Shown: positions 21,067 to 32,719 of the stretch, in pieces
How the letters are laid out: every line of letters begins with the position of its first letter
Position numbering within the stretch: position 1 is the first letter of the stretch
Source: Branchinecta lynchi
Lineage: Eukaryota > Arthropoda > Branchiopoda > Anostraca > Branchinectidae
DNA: 64,000 nucleotides
Assembly: GCA_023053575.1 (NCBI GenBank)
Contig: JAKZAP010000020.1
Coordinates: 19,339,998-19,403,997 of the forward strand
Direction of reading: 5' to 3'
The notes under the pieces: model-generated
Database searches by the model: none
What the model saw: only the letters and a program-made list of their open reading frames with translations
What the model was told of the DNA's origin: nothing
Made by a program: the position numbers and the translations under genes

Positions 21067-23469
21067 AAAAATAAAAACAACACAGACAGGTATCAGTCTT
21101 ACCAGAGTTCCTGCTGAACCAGTAATTAGTATCACTTATGATCCTTGGGACCAGCACAAGTAAATTGTAACTGTTATGGCACCAAAATAGCAGAATAATA
21201 AGAGGGAGGGGCTAATTACTTATTACGGTGGCCTCTGGCGTAAAATAATAACAAGAATTGTAGCCGAATAGTTCAGTAGTTCAATAGAAGTCTCAGATCT
21301 CTGTTATAGCTTCTCAATTTTCAGTCTTTGTAGACAGCTCGTCTTGCTTCTTTGTTCTCGCTTTTTATAGAACACTAATTTAACCACCCTTTAAAACCTG
21401 CATAGAGGGGTTTACATCTGCCTTTTATTGACCAATCAGGAAGGATAATCTGGAGTAGAGAATGAGATTAGAGACTTGATCACCAAAGCAACTTCTCAGT
21501 TCTGCAGAATTGCAAAACCTTTCACATTCTTGATTCAGACGAATATGCAAGAAAAGGGAATTAGCGTCTTCTTGAATAGTAAATAAATACAAAAAAAAGA
21601 GAATTGTGGGAAGAATCCGACTTGTTGCATGATGAGAGGACATAAGGAGATTTGGTGAGCTATGTGATATTCATGTCTTGGAAGTTCTAAATTTTTTAAT
21701 GGTTTAGAGGATAGATTTAAAGTATTATCGATGCCAGGAGCATGCCAATGCACAGATTTGTTAACCCCAGTGTAGGTAATTGCAAGATAAATCTCAACGC
21801 ATAGCTACCAAAACGTAATTTGCAATCAACAATGAAACATTCTGATTGTGCTCTGTTGCAAACATTTTCTGTTATCTGGCAGCTCCACAAGGGAGTTTAA
21901 CATTGCCAGACAGTAGGGCTTGTTTGTACTGCAATTGCACTTTACAGAGACAACTCTTCTCTGATGTTTCGGGATAGGTTTGTATTTGAGTGTTTCCAGT
22001 AATACAAATTCTGGTTGGATTGCTGATGGTTAAATCAGTGTCCTGAATTCACTTATAAAATCTGGTACATGGTTCAGTACGATACTGAACGCTGAACCCT
22101 ACGATATGCAGAAAGCTACTGAAATTTTGGAAAGTTGATGAAAATTTTGGTTCATTTCATATGGGAAAGATGCATTTGTTACGTCCACTGCCTTGCCTGA
22201 ACTAACAGTGATGACCAGACTTGTTTTCAGTTTATCTCAGCGATATTTTACTTATTGATTCTGGACAGGTACCGGACTTTACTTAAATACTTAGCCATAA
22301 TCTTTCTCATAAGGCTCAAGCATGCCTTAAATCCAAATATCCATGCAATAATTCATCTTCCTCTTTTGTCATAATAAAATTTTGTTTTGTTTTTTTTGTC
22401 TTCTTTTGAGATTGAGAGCCGGTAAGAAAAAACAAAAAAAAGTATGAGATATATTGGAGCACAGATCTAATGACCAATCTAACTAGTAGCATGCAGTGAT
22501 ATTCAGGTCTTGTTCCAGATTGTTCTTCGAGAGCGAACGAGGAGTACTCCCGAACACCGAGTTTGTCTTCGAAGAGCTGTCCCCGTCGTTTACGCCGGAT
22601 AACGCTGACAGAGAACTCGAGAACTTTGAACTTGTAAATGTTTTGGTGAGTCTCTGATATACCGTAGTTCCTCTTGTGGAAATTTGAACGGTGGTGTGAA
22701 AATGTGAACAGCGATGGGTAGAGACTCGGGTAGAGTAGTTCTCATCTTCATTAGCTTCTGAATGGTTACTTACTTGTTATCTCTACTGCCCTATCCAGCT
22801 CCTGCTAGATTTCCGATTCTGATCATTTGTTTGGGTGCATCCCCTTACTTGTTCCTTTTAGCAGCTTACGGTTAGCATTCTGGACTTCTTTTCGGATAAA
22901 GTGTTAAATTTGTTTTCGGTAGCATTGTTGTCTTCCCGTTATTTACTATGATTCCGGGTCTTGATATTACCCTCCCATCTGAGCTGCGTAGGAAAATCTT
23001 TCTTTCGATGCTATGTCAAACGCTTGTTACCCAATGCCAAACACCAGTCACTGTACGTACCGTAACTCTAACCTACTCCACTATAGATTGATACGAATTC
23101 TGACTGGGTGATTTCTAAACTTCACTGGACCGTGAGTGTTTTGCTGAGTCAGGGTATCCAGCGATAGGCATATGGTATGCTAAATGCTGGATAGAACGAG
23201 CTTTTGGCATACGTTAACCCAAAATCAAGAGGTTGTGGTAGACTAGGCTATATTCTGAATGTATGGACCTATTTCCCTAGTTCAGTAAATAACTAATCTT
23301 GTTCTCTCTTTACAGGAAGCAATGTCAGTCATTTTGTCTCCATAGTTCAGAACAACAAGCTGCACAATCACACTGGCTTGGATTCATTACACCGAAAATG
23401 GTAAGAACCCATACATCTTTACAGTAGCCTAGTTTGCATGCAACTAAAGTCCATGTCGATCGGATAAAT

Positions 23470-23780
23470 CATATTGCTATTGATCTTAAAAAGGCTTTCA
23501 ATTTAGTCAAGCATGCCAACCTTTTGGACTAGCCATTTACAAAATGTAATGTAGAATATTTTTAGTAAGAATCGTCGCTAGTGTTAGGCTATATCAGATA
23601 GGACGCAACTGCTAAATATAAATCAATCTATTCCGAATGTCTCCCGGGTTTTTTTTACGGAGTACCGCAAGGTACAATTTTAGGTCCTTCACTGTTTCTC
23701 CTCCTGGCAAGGAGTTCATTTTCCGACCTGTGGAATTACGCGGATGATCTCTCGCTTGTTGAGATTTGTCGGAGAAACAT
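23470..23780 (+). pseudogene. Decayed LINE reverse-transcriptase relic across the arm/core boundary, copy 1
   Basis: Frames with stops and shifts still show IDLKKAF with a following H (motif A), GVPQGTILGPSLFLL (motif B) and NYADDLSLV (motif C), with a deletion between A and B. These belong to a CR1/Jockey-like reverse transcriptase, different from the intact LINE at 1-4158. Motifs A and B, up to ACTGT at 23695, are duplicated in the right arm; motif C is present only on the left side. Copy 2 equivalent at 41951-42261. Confidence 0.75.
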
Positions 23781-24108
23781 TAAAAGTTCTGTAACATGTG
23801 CCTTCGATCGGGTAAGCTTCTATCCCGATATGGGGCTCCTACCGACAAACTAATTCAATTTTTCTTTTGTTTTGTCTGGCCTTTCCAAGACTTTTGCCAT
23901 ATGGCATTTTGGAATCAGTTCACTTGTACCACAGTTGGCATTCTTGCCATGAGCAAACATTGTTCCTTCTTTTTTTCCAGTCTTTTTTTTTTAGCCGCTT
24001 TCCATGATCGTTGCCAGGTATGACAACCTTGGTAAAATTTGCACAGCAGGTCTCCGGATGATTATGCTCCTCGGAAACAATGAACGGGAGCATGATACGT
24101 CACATAAA

Positions 24109-24371
24109 GAGCGTGTTCCAGACCACTTATTTAGTTACTACGCATGACGTCACGAATTTTGGCTTTTTGGCGTCAAGGCTGAAACGTATTTTTATATTTT
24201 CGGCAAAAAATATCATGAGACTGGCTAATCAGGCAAATCAGGTGACAGATATTCGCAGTTACCACGTGTGGTGTTCGAGAAAGTTGGAACGGTCAGCGTA
24301 GTAACTTTTCACGAGGTTAGAACGAAAAGAGTAACTAATAGTTACTATTATTAGAAGCGTGGAACACGCTC
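24109..24371. mobile_element. Intact GAGCGTGTTCCA MITE, core copy 1
   Basis: This 263-bp element has GAGCGTGTTCCA and TGGAACACGCTC ends and AAA flanking on both sides (24106-24108, 24372-24374), a 3-bp target duplication. It contains a TGACGTCA palindrome near the left end and AGTAACTAATAGTTACTATT near the right. The same insertion is at 42590-42852. It serves as the reference for the split copy at 16614/60887. Confidence 0.75.
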
Positions 24372-24779
24372 AAAGAAAACAAGCATAGCAAGCGTAATAA
24401 TCACTGTATTGCCAACAAAGGAGATAGATACACTTACGAAGATAGATACACTCCCGAGATCAAGAATCTCGGGAATGAGAATGGATGGAAATACTACTGA
24501 AGTAGAATGAATTGCTATCATAAGTACGACGTTTCCTTTATATATCATCATAAATTTTTTACTACTATCTAAATTAGTGCCTTATGCTCATGATGTTTGC
24601 TTAACTAACTATAATAGCAAACCTAGCCTATCCAAATAGCAAGCTATAATATAACGTATGACGGTCCCCGATAAGTTGAGATTAAACATGACACAAGGTA
24701 GCTAACTTATCTTTCATTGGTCAAGCCGCCTTGTATGATGAGGGATGCTTATGAAGCGTTGCTCGAAATGTGGAAAAGC

Positions 24780-25060
24780 CTCTATATTCTCTGTGATTGG
24801 GTCGTCCCAGAAAGGGGTACGTTTTTTAGTTTACGTTTACGTTTTTGGGATCCCAAAACGTAAGTGGAGGGATACCTATGACATCGCAAAAGTTGTCCGT
24901 CTGTCCGTCTGTAATCACGATAACTCTCGAAGGGAATGAGATATTTTGATGAAACTTGGTGTGAGGATTCGTTGGGTCGTCGGACCAGTCAAGTTCGTAG
25001 ATGGGCTTTGTAGCCCGACATTTAGGGGTGGGGGAGGGGGCTTAAATTAAGGGGCAAACA
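24780..25060. repeat. Dispersed repeat head with perfect palindrome
   Basis: It contains TTTTGGGATCCCAAAA, GTCCGTCTGTCCGTCTG, AATCACGATAACTCTCGAAG and a G-rich stretch at 25025-25040. A diverged relative lies at 28695-28830 in the same core, and both recur in copy 2 (43261-43540, about 47024-47160). These are pieces of one interspersed family rather than coding DNA. Confidence 0.55.
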
Positions 25061-25079
25061 AAATATTTTGAAACAGCTA

Positions 25080-26100
25080 ATGTGATAGTCGATTATGGGG
25101 TAAGAAGACATGCTGAGCACGATGGTGAAAATCTTGTGAAAATCCGATGACAAAAACGTTTTGTCATCGGACGAGTAGTTCGTCCGGAATCCGGCCAAAA
25201 CCGGAAAGTTTGTTAAAAGTAAAAGTTTTATTTGAAGTTGATTAGATGTTAGATTTAGGGGTAGGAAGACATGCTGAAGGCGATGGTAAAAACCATTTTG
25301 TCATCGGACGAGTAGTTCGTCCGGAATCCGGCCAAAACCGGAAAGTTTGTTAAAAGTAAAAGTTTTATTTGAAGTTGATTAGATGTTCGATTTAGGGGTA
25401 GGAAGACAGAAGACGATAATGAAAACCATTTTGTCATCTGACAAGTAGTTTCGTCCGGAATCCGGCCAAAACCGGAAAGTTTTAAAAGTAAAAGTTTTAT
25501 TTGAAGTTGATTCGATTTAGGGGTAGGAAGACATGCTGAAGACGATGGTGAAAAACCATTTTCTCGACGGACAGGTAGTTCGCCAGAAATCCGGCCGAAA
25601 CCGGAAAGTTTGTTAAAATTCTAAGTTTTATTTCGAGTTGATTAGATGTTCGGTTTAGGGCAAGAAGACATGCTGAACACTTATGTGAAAACAATTTTCT
25701 ACCCGGACATGTAGTTCGCCCGGAATCCGGCGAATACCGGAAAGTTGGTTAAAAGTAAAAGTTTAATTTGAAGTTGATTAAATGTTTTATTTATGGGTAA
25801 AAAGACATGCCGAACACGATGGTTAAAAATCATTTTCCTCGCTGGAGAACTAGTTCGCCCGGAATCGGCCAAAACCGGAAAATTTGTTAAAGTAAAGCTT
25901 TATCTGAAGCTGATTAGATGATATATTTAGGGGTAAGAAGAGACGCTGAGTCGGTATATGACAATGGTTTTTTACCCGGACATACAATTATTCCGGAATC
26001 CGGTTGTAACCGGATTTTTTTTTCAGTCAAACTTTTATTCAAAGTTGATTAGATGTTCTTTATAGGGATAAGGAGATACGCTGGTTTTGTTTCTGTATTT
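25080..26100. repeat. Tandem array, about 140-bp unit, core copy 1
   Basis: Units share GAAGTTGATTAGATGTT, TTTAGGGGTAGGAAGACATG, a TAGTTCGTCCGGAATCCGGC block with CCAAAACCGGAAAG, and GTAAAAGTTTTATTT. About eight units are visible and the later ones are more diverged. Related single units occur at 29330-29540. No gene. Confidence 0.85.
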
Positions 26101-26499
26101 TTTGTTTTGCTGGACTAGTAGTTCGCTCGGAAATCGGCAGGAAGTCTCGGTCAGTATCGTCAAAATAAATAGACATGGCTTATAGAGGTATATCTGAACT
26201 TGGTTTTCTCTGATGATTAGGCCTGTCCAAGACTGAATCTGGCGAAGACAAGACTCGATTGTCTGAATCAAATATTAGATTTTTGGGATCCCATCGACAC
26301 CTTTGGTCTTGTTTAGTTTACTGTCATGCTGATTCAGACCTCCACAACTTTATTTATACAGCTATTATTTTCCGTCTTCGTTTAACTTGTAGGTAAAAGA
26401 AAGCCGAGTCGTGGATCCCCTTTCTTACCGTAGTTCATACCCACCCTGCGGTATTTCACTAATTCTTACGTCTGTCGCGGTTCGCTCTTTTCTAGGCCA

Positions 26500-27330
26500 C
26501 TACCCCGAGTCTTGTCACCGATTATAGTTCTACTGGATAGACCGGCAAGACCTGTTACACAGTTGTCCTGCAGTACGTTGGACTAGAAGCAGCATTGTTC
26601 TTTTCGTAAATTGATCACGATTTATCTACCACGAAAAAAGCTATCAATGTTCATAGACAAATCCGAAATGCTAATTCTCCCAGTAAGATCCAGCGGTTCG
26701 TTATTGGGGAATGCATAACTTATCACTCCTCTCGCCCGGTAAGGTTGTGATGCTCATTTGAGAGAATATTTAAACTAACCCCTCCTTCTTTTTCAGGTGG
26801 ACAAGCGTGATACAAGAGAATTAATCAGCTTCCAGGACAGAATCTGCAATTTGTAAACTGTGTTCAGTGCCTTGCTTCTTCTGGATTCCACGGACGTAGG
26901 ACTGAAAACGGTCGCTGCCTAGTTTTCAAAGTAGCCGTTTTTCTTCCGAATATTGGTAGAGCATTGACAAAATCAGCCGTCAAATCGCCACGGTCTACGG
27001 TTGTCGTGTGATTATGGAACAATTTTGACATGATTAGTGAGGCATTGTTGCGTTTGAAAATCCTTGGCAGGCATATGATCAAAGAAACTTTACATTCAAG
27101 CAAGAGGGTTTGTTCCTGCCTGATATTCAAGCCGCTGCTTCGTCCGACTATTTATATGGCCAAGCTGTACAGTCAGAACTTACTACAATTACGATATTGG
27201 AGCCATGACCAGATTCCAAAGGAGAGCCACCAAATTCTTACTATCTGCGTCATCTACTCTCTCTGATACCTATGTGATCCTTAGAGGTGAAAGTGTTCTG
27301 TCCTGCAGTATATTCATACTAATAATTGTC
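26500..27330 (+). pseudogene. Decayed LINE thumb/C-terminal fragment in core, copy 1
   Basis: The best-preserved part, about 27130-27300, reads RPTIYMAKLYS and then, through a frameshift, IQRRATKFLL followed by a Tyr/Leu-rich segment, the pattern after the palm of CR1/Jockey-type reverse transcriptases. In copy 2 (45450-45640) the IQRRATKF piece is in frame because of one fewer base. Upstream sequence from 26220 includes SESNIRFLG-like palm remains. Probably the same relic as at 23470, split by later insertions. Confidence 0.5.
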
Positions 27331-27789
27331 CCCTACTGATAGTGCACGTTGAGCGGTGTTGCTGTATGTTATTGATTAACACTCCCAACCGGAAACGTGC
27401 ATCCCTGTGTTTTCAGGTTCTGATTCTCCAGAGCAATTTTCAAGTCAAGATTATGTACAATAAAAGTTATTCCTGCGAGTCTCTCTTTCGTAGTTCGGCT
27501 TCCTGAAACTGATGCTTAGTAAGTTTGCTGCGCGAATCTGCGTTTGAACTGCTAGCAGGAGAGAAAACGTATCGCATGGCGACAGGTCCTACTGACGAAG
27601 GACTGAGGATAAAAATTGTGAAAAACCCACAATAAAAGGGAAGAAACCGACTTCACCCTTTTTTTCTCAGTATCAGCAAATGTCAAGTTTGCTAAAAGTC
27701 TAGGCTTCATCTTCCAGATTTTTCTTCCGGATACCAGAAAGCCGTTCGTCAAGACGGATCTGAAAGGTGAAGCCAGGTCAAAAACGTCT

Positions 27790-27850
27790 GGAAGTCCGGG
27801 GTGTTGGACACCCCAGATTCCGGATGTCTGGAAGGTACCAGAGAGGTTAC
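27790..27850. repeat. Short hairpin in core
   Basis: GGGGTGTTGGACACCCC is a perfect short hairpin set within a larger imperfect inverted segment that includes GTCTGGAAG on both sides. Same in copy 2 near 46130. Confidence 0.5.
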
Positions 27851-28070
27851 CGGTTCAAGAGACAACAAATATGCAGATGAAGGAAGAAACGGGAAAGTGA
27901 TTGACAGTTGGGCTGGGATGTAATTTGTAGGAGATGTTTGAACTGGGAAGGGGAATCTAGGAAAGGTTAAAGAATAACAAAATCAGCTGTCATCATTTCA
28001 TGAAAATTCACTATGTGGAAGCCTGGGACGTCTGAAAGGTGAGGCCTGGGCTGAAGTGAGCGAGACAAAT

Positions 28071-28126
28071 CAGCGCCATCTATAGGTTTAGTCTTTGACA
28101 TGAAAGAAATGAATATAGGTGGCGCT
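28071..28126. promoter_or_regulatory. Inverted pair of CTCF-like motifs
   Basis: AGCGCCATCTATA (minus sense TAGATGGCGCT) and TATAGGTGGCGCT lie about 30 bases apart in inverse orientation. Both resemble the AGRTGGCGC core known for insect CTCF. They could equally be the ends of a tiny inverted-repeat element. The copy 2 equivalent is 46405-46459. Binding is not shown. Confidence 0.3.
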
Positions 28127-29689
28127 AACGATTCGAAATAAACTGATTTCCTTCAGCAAGTAAGCCTTGAAACTGGCTGGTATCTAACCTTACAAACAGT
28201 ACAATGGTAGTCACATAAACATTATTTTGTACGGCTTTCCTGTTTCAGTTTGACAGTTCTTGGTATCTGAGTACGCTTGAAGAGCCATCTAGCGACTTTT
28301 TTACGCCGAAATCACAAAACGTGTTCCACGAAGGGTGTGGGGGGGGGGGGCGAAGCCTAAAACTGAAAAAAAATATCTATTGGAGGTCTAGGATAGCTTA
28401 CATGACCAAAAATCATAGCTCATTTAGTTTATTGATGAAAGACTTTCATTGCTGCTGAAGTGTAACCATCAGCCTCTTTGGTCGAGGCGAGAACACGAAC
28501 CTGTCATGAAAGAGTCTCGCGCTAAAAAGTCGTCCAGTATGTGAGCAGACACGAGACAGATCGCAAGCCAACAAGACCGATTAGAGAATCTATGTTCCTA
28601 ACCGATAAATTAGGCTATTCCCCCAATTTTCAGAGTGCGAGTTCCAGAGGTTTCCCTCACTTCGTTAAATTAAGTGACCTATGACTTTTAAAAGTTGCCC
28701 GTCTATCACGACGATAACTCTTGAAGAGATTGAGAGATTTTGTTCAAACTTGGTGTGAGTATTCGTAGGGTCAAACGTACAGTCTAAGTTCACAGATGGG
28801 CCCGGAACCATATATTTTGGGGTGGCGGAGGGGTTTCGGCATTAAAGCACAAGTCTTACTAGAAATGATATTCCCATTGTGGAATAGGGTCAGGAAAAGT
28901 GTTTCCCGAAAATACAATTACTTTCCACCAAAAATAAGCGATTTTCTTGATAGTGCTTGTCGACTCTATCCAGCACTCCTGCTCACCGACGCGGTGGTTG
29001 GGCGCAAAACATTTGAAAACTGAACGTACCGTGGTTAAGTGGGAAAACTAGCAAACAAAAGAAGTAAAAAACAGAAGATTCCCATATCATTATGTGTGAC
29101 AGATTCTGATTGGACGTTGAAGATTCCGGCAAGCTTCACGTTGTGTGACGGGCAAAATTCGGCACGGCCGAAAAAGCGTTAAAAAGTCGTAGGCACGGAA
29201 TGAAATAATGAAGAAAGGTCGGAATTTTAGAAGCTTAAAATTCCACAAGGGAGCTAGATATATTATAAAAGGCAGAATAAGCGAGATGGGTCCTTTAAGA
29301 GATGAACAAAATATTTGTTCAAGTTAATGCGACAGTCAAGTTAAGGGTAAGGAGACACGCTGAATCCTCAACTGAACTTCTTTTTCTCACCAGAAAAATA
29401 GTTCGTCTTGAATCCGGGAACAAGCGAAAGTTTGTGGATTTCTTTTTTTCTGATTTGAATTGAGGTTCGGCATAGGAGGTAAGAAGACATAATGAATCCA
29501 TACATGAACTTCACTTTCTCACTGGACAGATAGTTTTACTGGATTCCAGTCAAACCAAAAAAGACGCAGTTTACCGAGAAATACTATTTCTTCTCTCCTC
29601 AGGTTGATAGTCAAGTCGGGATCTTGAATGTTTAAGAATGAACCTGATTTTTTATATTCTTTTCGCTAAAAAAGCCTTACCTTCACTGT

Positions 29690-29815
29690 AAAAAAAAAAA
29701 TCTTGCAGTGTTTGCTACTGGGATTAACCTTATCTTTATTGAGATAAGATTATCCCTAATTCGGATTAATTCCCAAAAGAGATAAGATTAATCCTAGTAA
29801 AAAAAAACTGCATCC
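29690..29815. repeat. Small hairpin element with GATAAGATTAATCC arms
   Basis: GGATTAACCTTATCT and its inverse AGATAAGATTAATCC, followed by an A run, form a compact foldback. The copy 2 equivalent is about 48018-48140. No coding potential. Confidence 0.5.
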
Positions 29816-30579
29816 TTATTCCGAGAAACTTTTTAGTGTTGTGGATCTGATTAATGGTCTATTACGAAGATCACGAGATCTGTCTGGGGGCTGGTAAAGA
29901 ACGAACCTCTGCAATACTCGATTGTCTGTCCTAGAAAGATGAACAAATATTCCCCGTTCGGGTCCCATCGAAACCTATGGTCTTCTTGTATGTGTAAACG
30001 CCGATAACGTAAAGTCTTCACAAACAAAAGTTTTACCTTGATCATTCTTAGTACCAGTGGCACTTTAAATTCAGTACAAGAGCTTACAGACGGCGAGAAC
30101 CCAACTGAAAATCCTTGAATCCACAGAGAAATGCTCGAAGAACTGCGAGACAACTATATAGCAGCTTATTTGGCACTCGAATACCTTTTTCTACGCTTAA
30201 AAGTCCTCTCGTCGAGTAGCCGAGTAAAAAAAAAATGCAGCCTAGTGCTTTCACGAGTTTCCTATCATATAAACATATAGTTTCGGATAAGCTTTTAATA
30301 TCAAACACGGTACAAAATTTAAACTGGGCCTACCTCGAACTAGTCAATAAGCCTCGCTGAAGAAACAGGGGCTACGATCTGGCATGACACGGACGTTGCT
30401 ATGTTAGAATCACAGAAGGCTCATCTGGTTTGATCCTTACGCGTCAAATAAGCCCCCTTTCAACTGAGCGAATCGGACATCCAGACATCAGATCCAGGGC
30501 ATTTGCTCTTCCCACCCATCAAGTTTTACTGAAATCAGAACACTTCCGGTCTGCAAGTCCTCCCATCGAGTTCAGACAT

Positions 30580-31020
30580 AGTCTGAACATCGGAATAACA
30601 TACCTAGTCCATATGACCACTATAATCTCCAAGTTCCATCCCAACGTGTTTAACAAATTTTCGGGACTCCCCCTCCAACTTACCCACGTGGTCGGAGACA
30701 GTTTAGACAAGTGACTGTCACATCTAGAGAATTTGCTTCTACCACTCACCAAATTTTATTCAAATAGGAGCACTTATTGTATCCGTCTTAGACTACACCC
30801 CCACCAAACTCGGATCCGGCCGTGACCCAAAAATCGATCATCTAGGCCATACAAGTTTCATCCCTATCTTCTATCCGTATGTTTTTTACCCATGTGGCAG
30901 ACCTTACCCCCTCCCCCCCCCAAACATGATCGGATATGGATCGGATGACGGATGGAGACAGACCGACAGACATCATCGATTTATTTAGCATTTGTCGAAG
31001 TCCGCAAGTGCCCTAACAAG
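30580..31020. repeat. Diverged single unit related to the 280-bp minisatellite
   Basis: Phrases such as CAAGTTCCATCCC, CTCCCCCTCCAACTT, GACAGACCGACAGAC and a tail GTCCGCAAGTGCC recall the minisatellite unit and its GGCACTTG end at 32781-34627. Same in copy 2 at 48908-49348. Confidence 0.45.
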
Positions 31021-32719
31021 AATAGTCAAGTCAAAAAGCACTAATGAAACAAGTAACCTTAGCTCCCTCAAGGCTTCTCTATTCTTTATAACTCTTTCAC
31101 ACGGAAGCACCAGCGAAACAAATAATGAAACTCCTTAACGCTTTTCCTATTCGTCAAAACATTTCCGATTCATGAAAATTCTCTAATTCACTAATCACTG
31201 ATAATGAAGCCTCCTTCACATAAAAGCTCAGTTCCGGTAAATTCGGGCGTCGCTTATCACGATCGATGGCTTTAAACAATTTTCAGATTCCAAAGCCTCT
31301 GTAAAGCAAATAAGAACAAACTTCCGTGCCCTTTGTGCTCTGATAAACATCTGCTCACACACTGAATTCTCCAGCTTGACACTTGACACTTTTACTAACA
31401 AGTCCAGTCTTTGTGTTAGAAGAAGTTCACAGGTTTCGGAGCTTTCTCACAAGCTTCCCATTCACAGTTTGATGTACGATGTGGATATCAATGTCGCTGA
31501 CCAGCTAAAATAGACAAACTGTTACTTGGGAAGACACTAACTGACAGTAGAAGCTACTTCTTTTTCTCAAGGAAGTTTCCAGAGTTACTTGTTGGTTACA
31601 TACGGCCTACTCAACCCTACTATCAGAGGTTGAATGACAACAAATAATCACTAAACGCTTTCTGTGAACATTTACTTTATACTGAGATCCCTCACAAGCA
31701 CGACCATCTGTAATTTGTGTTTTTATTGCCTTATTTAAAACCATCCCGCAGGATAAAAGTTCCGTCTGAATTCACCAGCTATTTCCTTCAGGAAAGAAGC
31801 GCTTACACTCCTTAACCATGAACGTTTCCAGCTTGTAACAAACAAGCCGCGACTTGCGGCCTCACAAGAGACTTCAAAGAAGAAAACCTTCGGTAAGATT
31901 TCCAAATAAACTAAAGGCGTTTTTTCCGCGACACAATTGTGGGCCACACAGTCGAGCCACAAGCTGAGACTCGCGAAAACGCCGTTTCGTCTATTTTGGG
32001 CGGTAATTTCAATTGTCGGAAATTAAAATAAAATTCAGGTAAAATCTCAATAAACAGATCTTCAGGCTTTCGTCCTGTACAAAAAGGATCCTCATGTCTA
32101 AAAGCTAGTGAAAGTAGTTAATTTTTTGTTTTGACATTATTTTGCTGCTAAACTTGAATTCCACGACAGATTCGAGACACAAAATCGACAAATCACTCGG
32201 CAGTTGTTTGTCGAATTCGAGCCACAACGGCAGCCACACACATCTTTTTGGTCGCGGAAACACGCCTGTGAGCCGCACAAAAGACTGCGGAAACACTCTT
32301 TTTGAGCCATAATAGACCAGTGCCAGTGAAAAGGAATGGAAGATTCAGGTTGAGATAGTGTCCAATTCTTACTAAAATACAAATTCGTCTATACTTGAAC
32401 AAAAAAAAAAATCCAGCGAGAGCAAGAAAACTGTGTGGCGAAGAGTTAAATAAAGTAGTTTTAGTCTGTCTTAGTTATTGACAATGACGGCGAGGCTGTT
32501 AGGAAATAGACCGTAAATAATGTAGGCCTATACAGTGAGAAAACGCGGAAAAAAACAGTTATGAATTACCCGAGATGCAGTAGATCTGATCAGCCTTTAT
32601 ATGCCGACTGTCTCTTCCACGCGAGGTAAAGGTTGTAAAGTCACGCAATAGATAAACAAATATCTAGCTGCCGACTAAACACATGGATGCACATCCTTGT
32701 GTTAAATGCTATGTTGGAT
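31020..32719. other. Core sequence without recognised gene, copy 1
   Basis: AT-rich sequence with scattered short frames, such as 31735-31962 and 32137-32382 on the minus strand. The latter are Cys/Trp-rich but shift between copies by indels, so I do not call them genes. Nothing else recognised. Copy 2: 49348-51046. Confidence 0.4.

Larger units (their letters stand above)
16763..23695. repeat. Left inverted arm of giant element copy 1
   Basis: This is the inverse of 53000-59584 plus the inner segment at 51047-51100. The outermost 100 bases match closely. Internally the arms show visible divergence (for example around 20450-20570 against 56070-56180) and one replaced segment (17300-17960 against 58745-59030). 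It contains MITE copies, an internal diverged terminus at 20120, poly-C runs at 17867-17878 and 19039-19048, and a reverse-transcriptase relic at its inner edge. No gene. Confidence 0.8.

Noticed and set aside
24745..24939. Cys-containing frame MLMKRCSKCGKASIF
   Set aside because: A single CxxC without partner cysteines or histidines, in a dispersed repeat with the perfect GGGATCCC palindrome; no protein family match.
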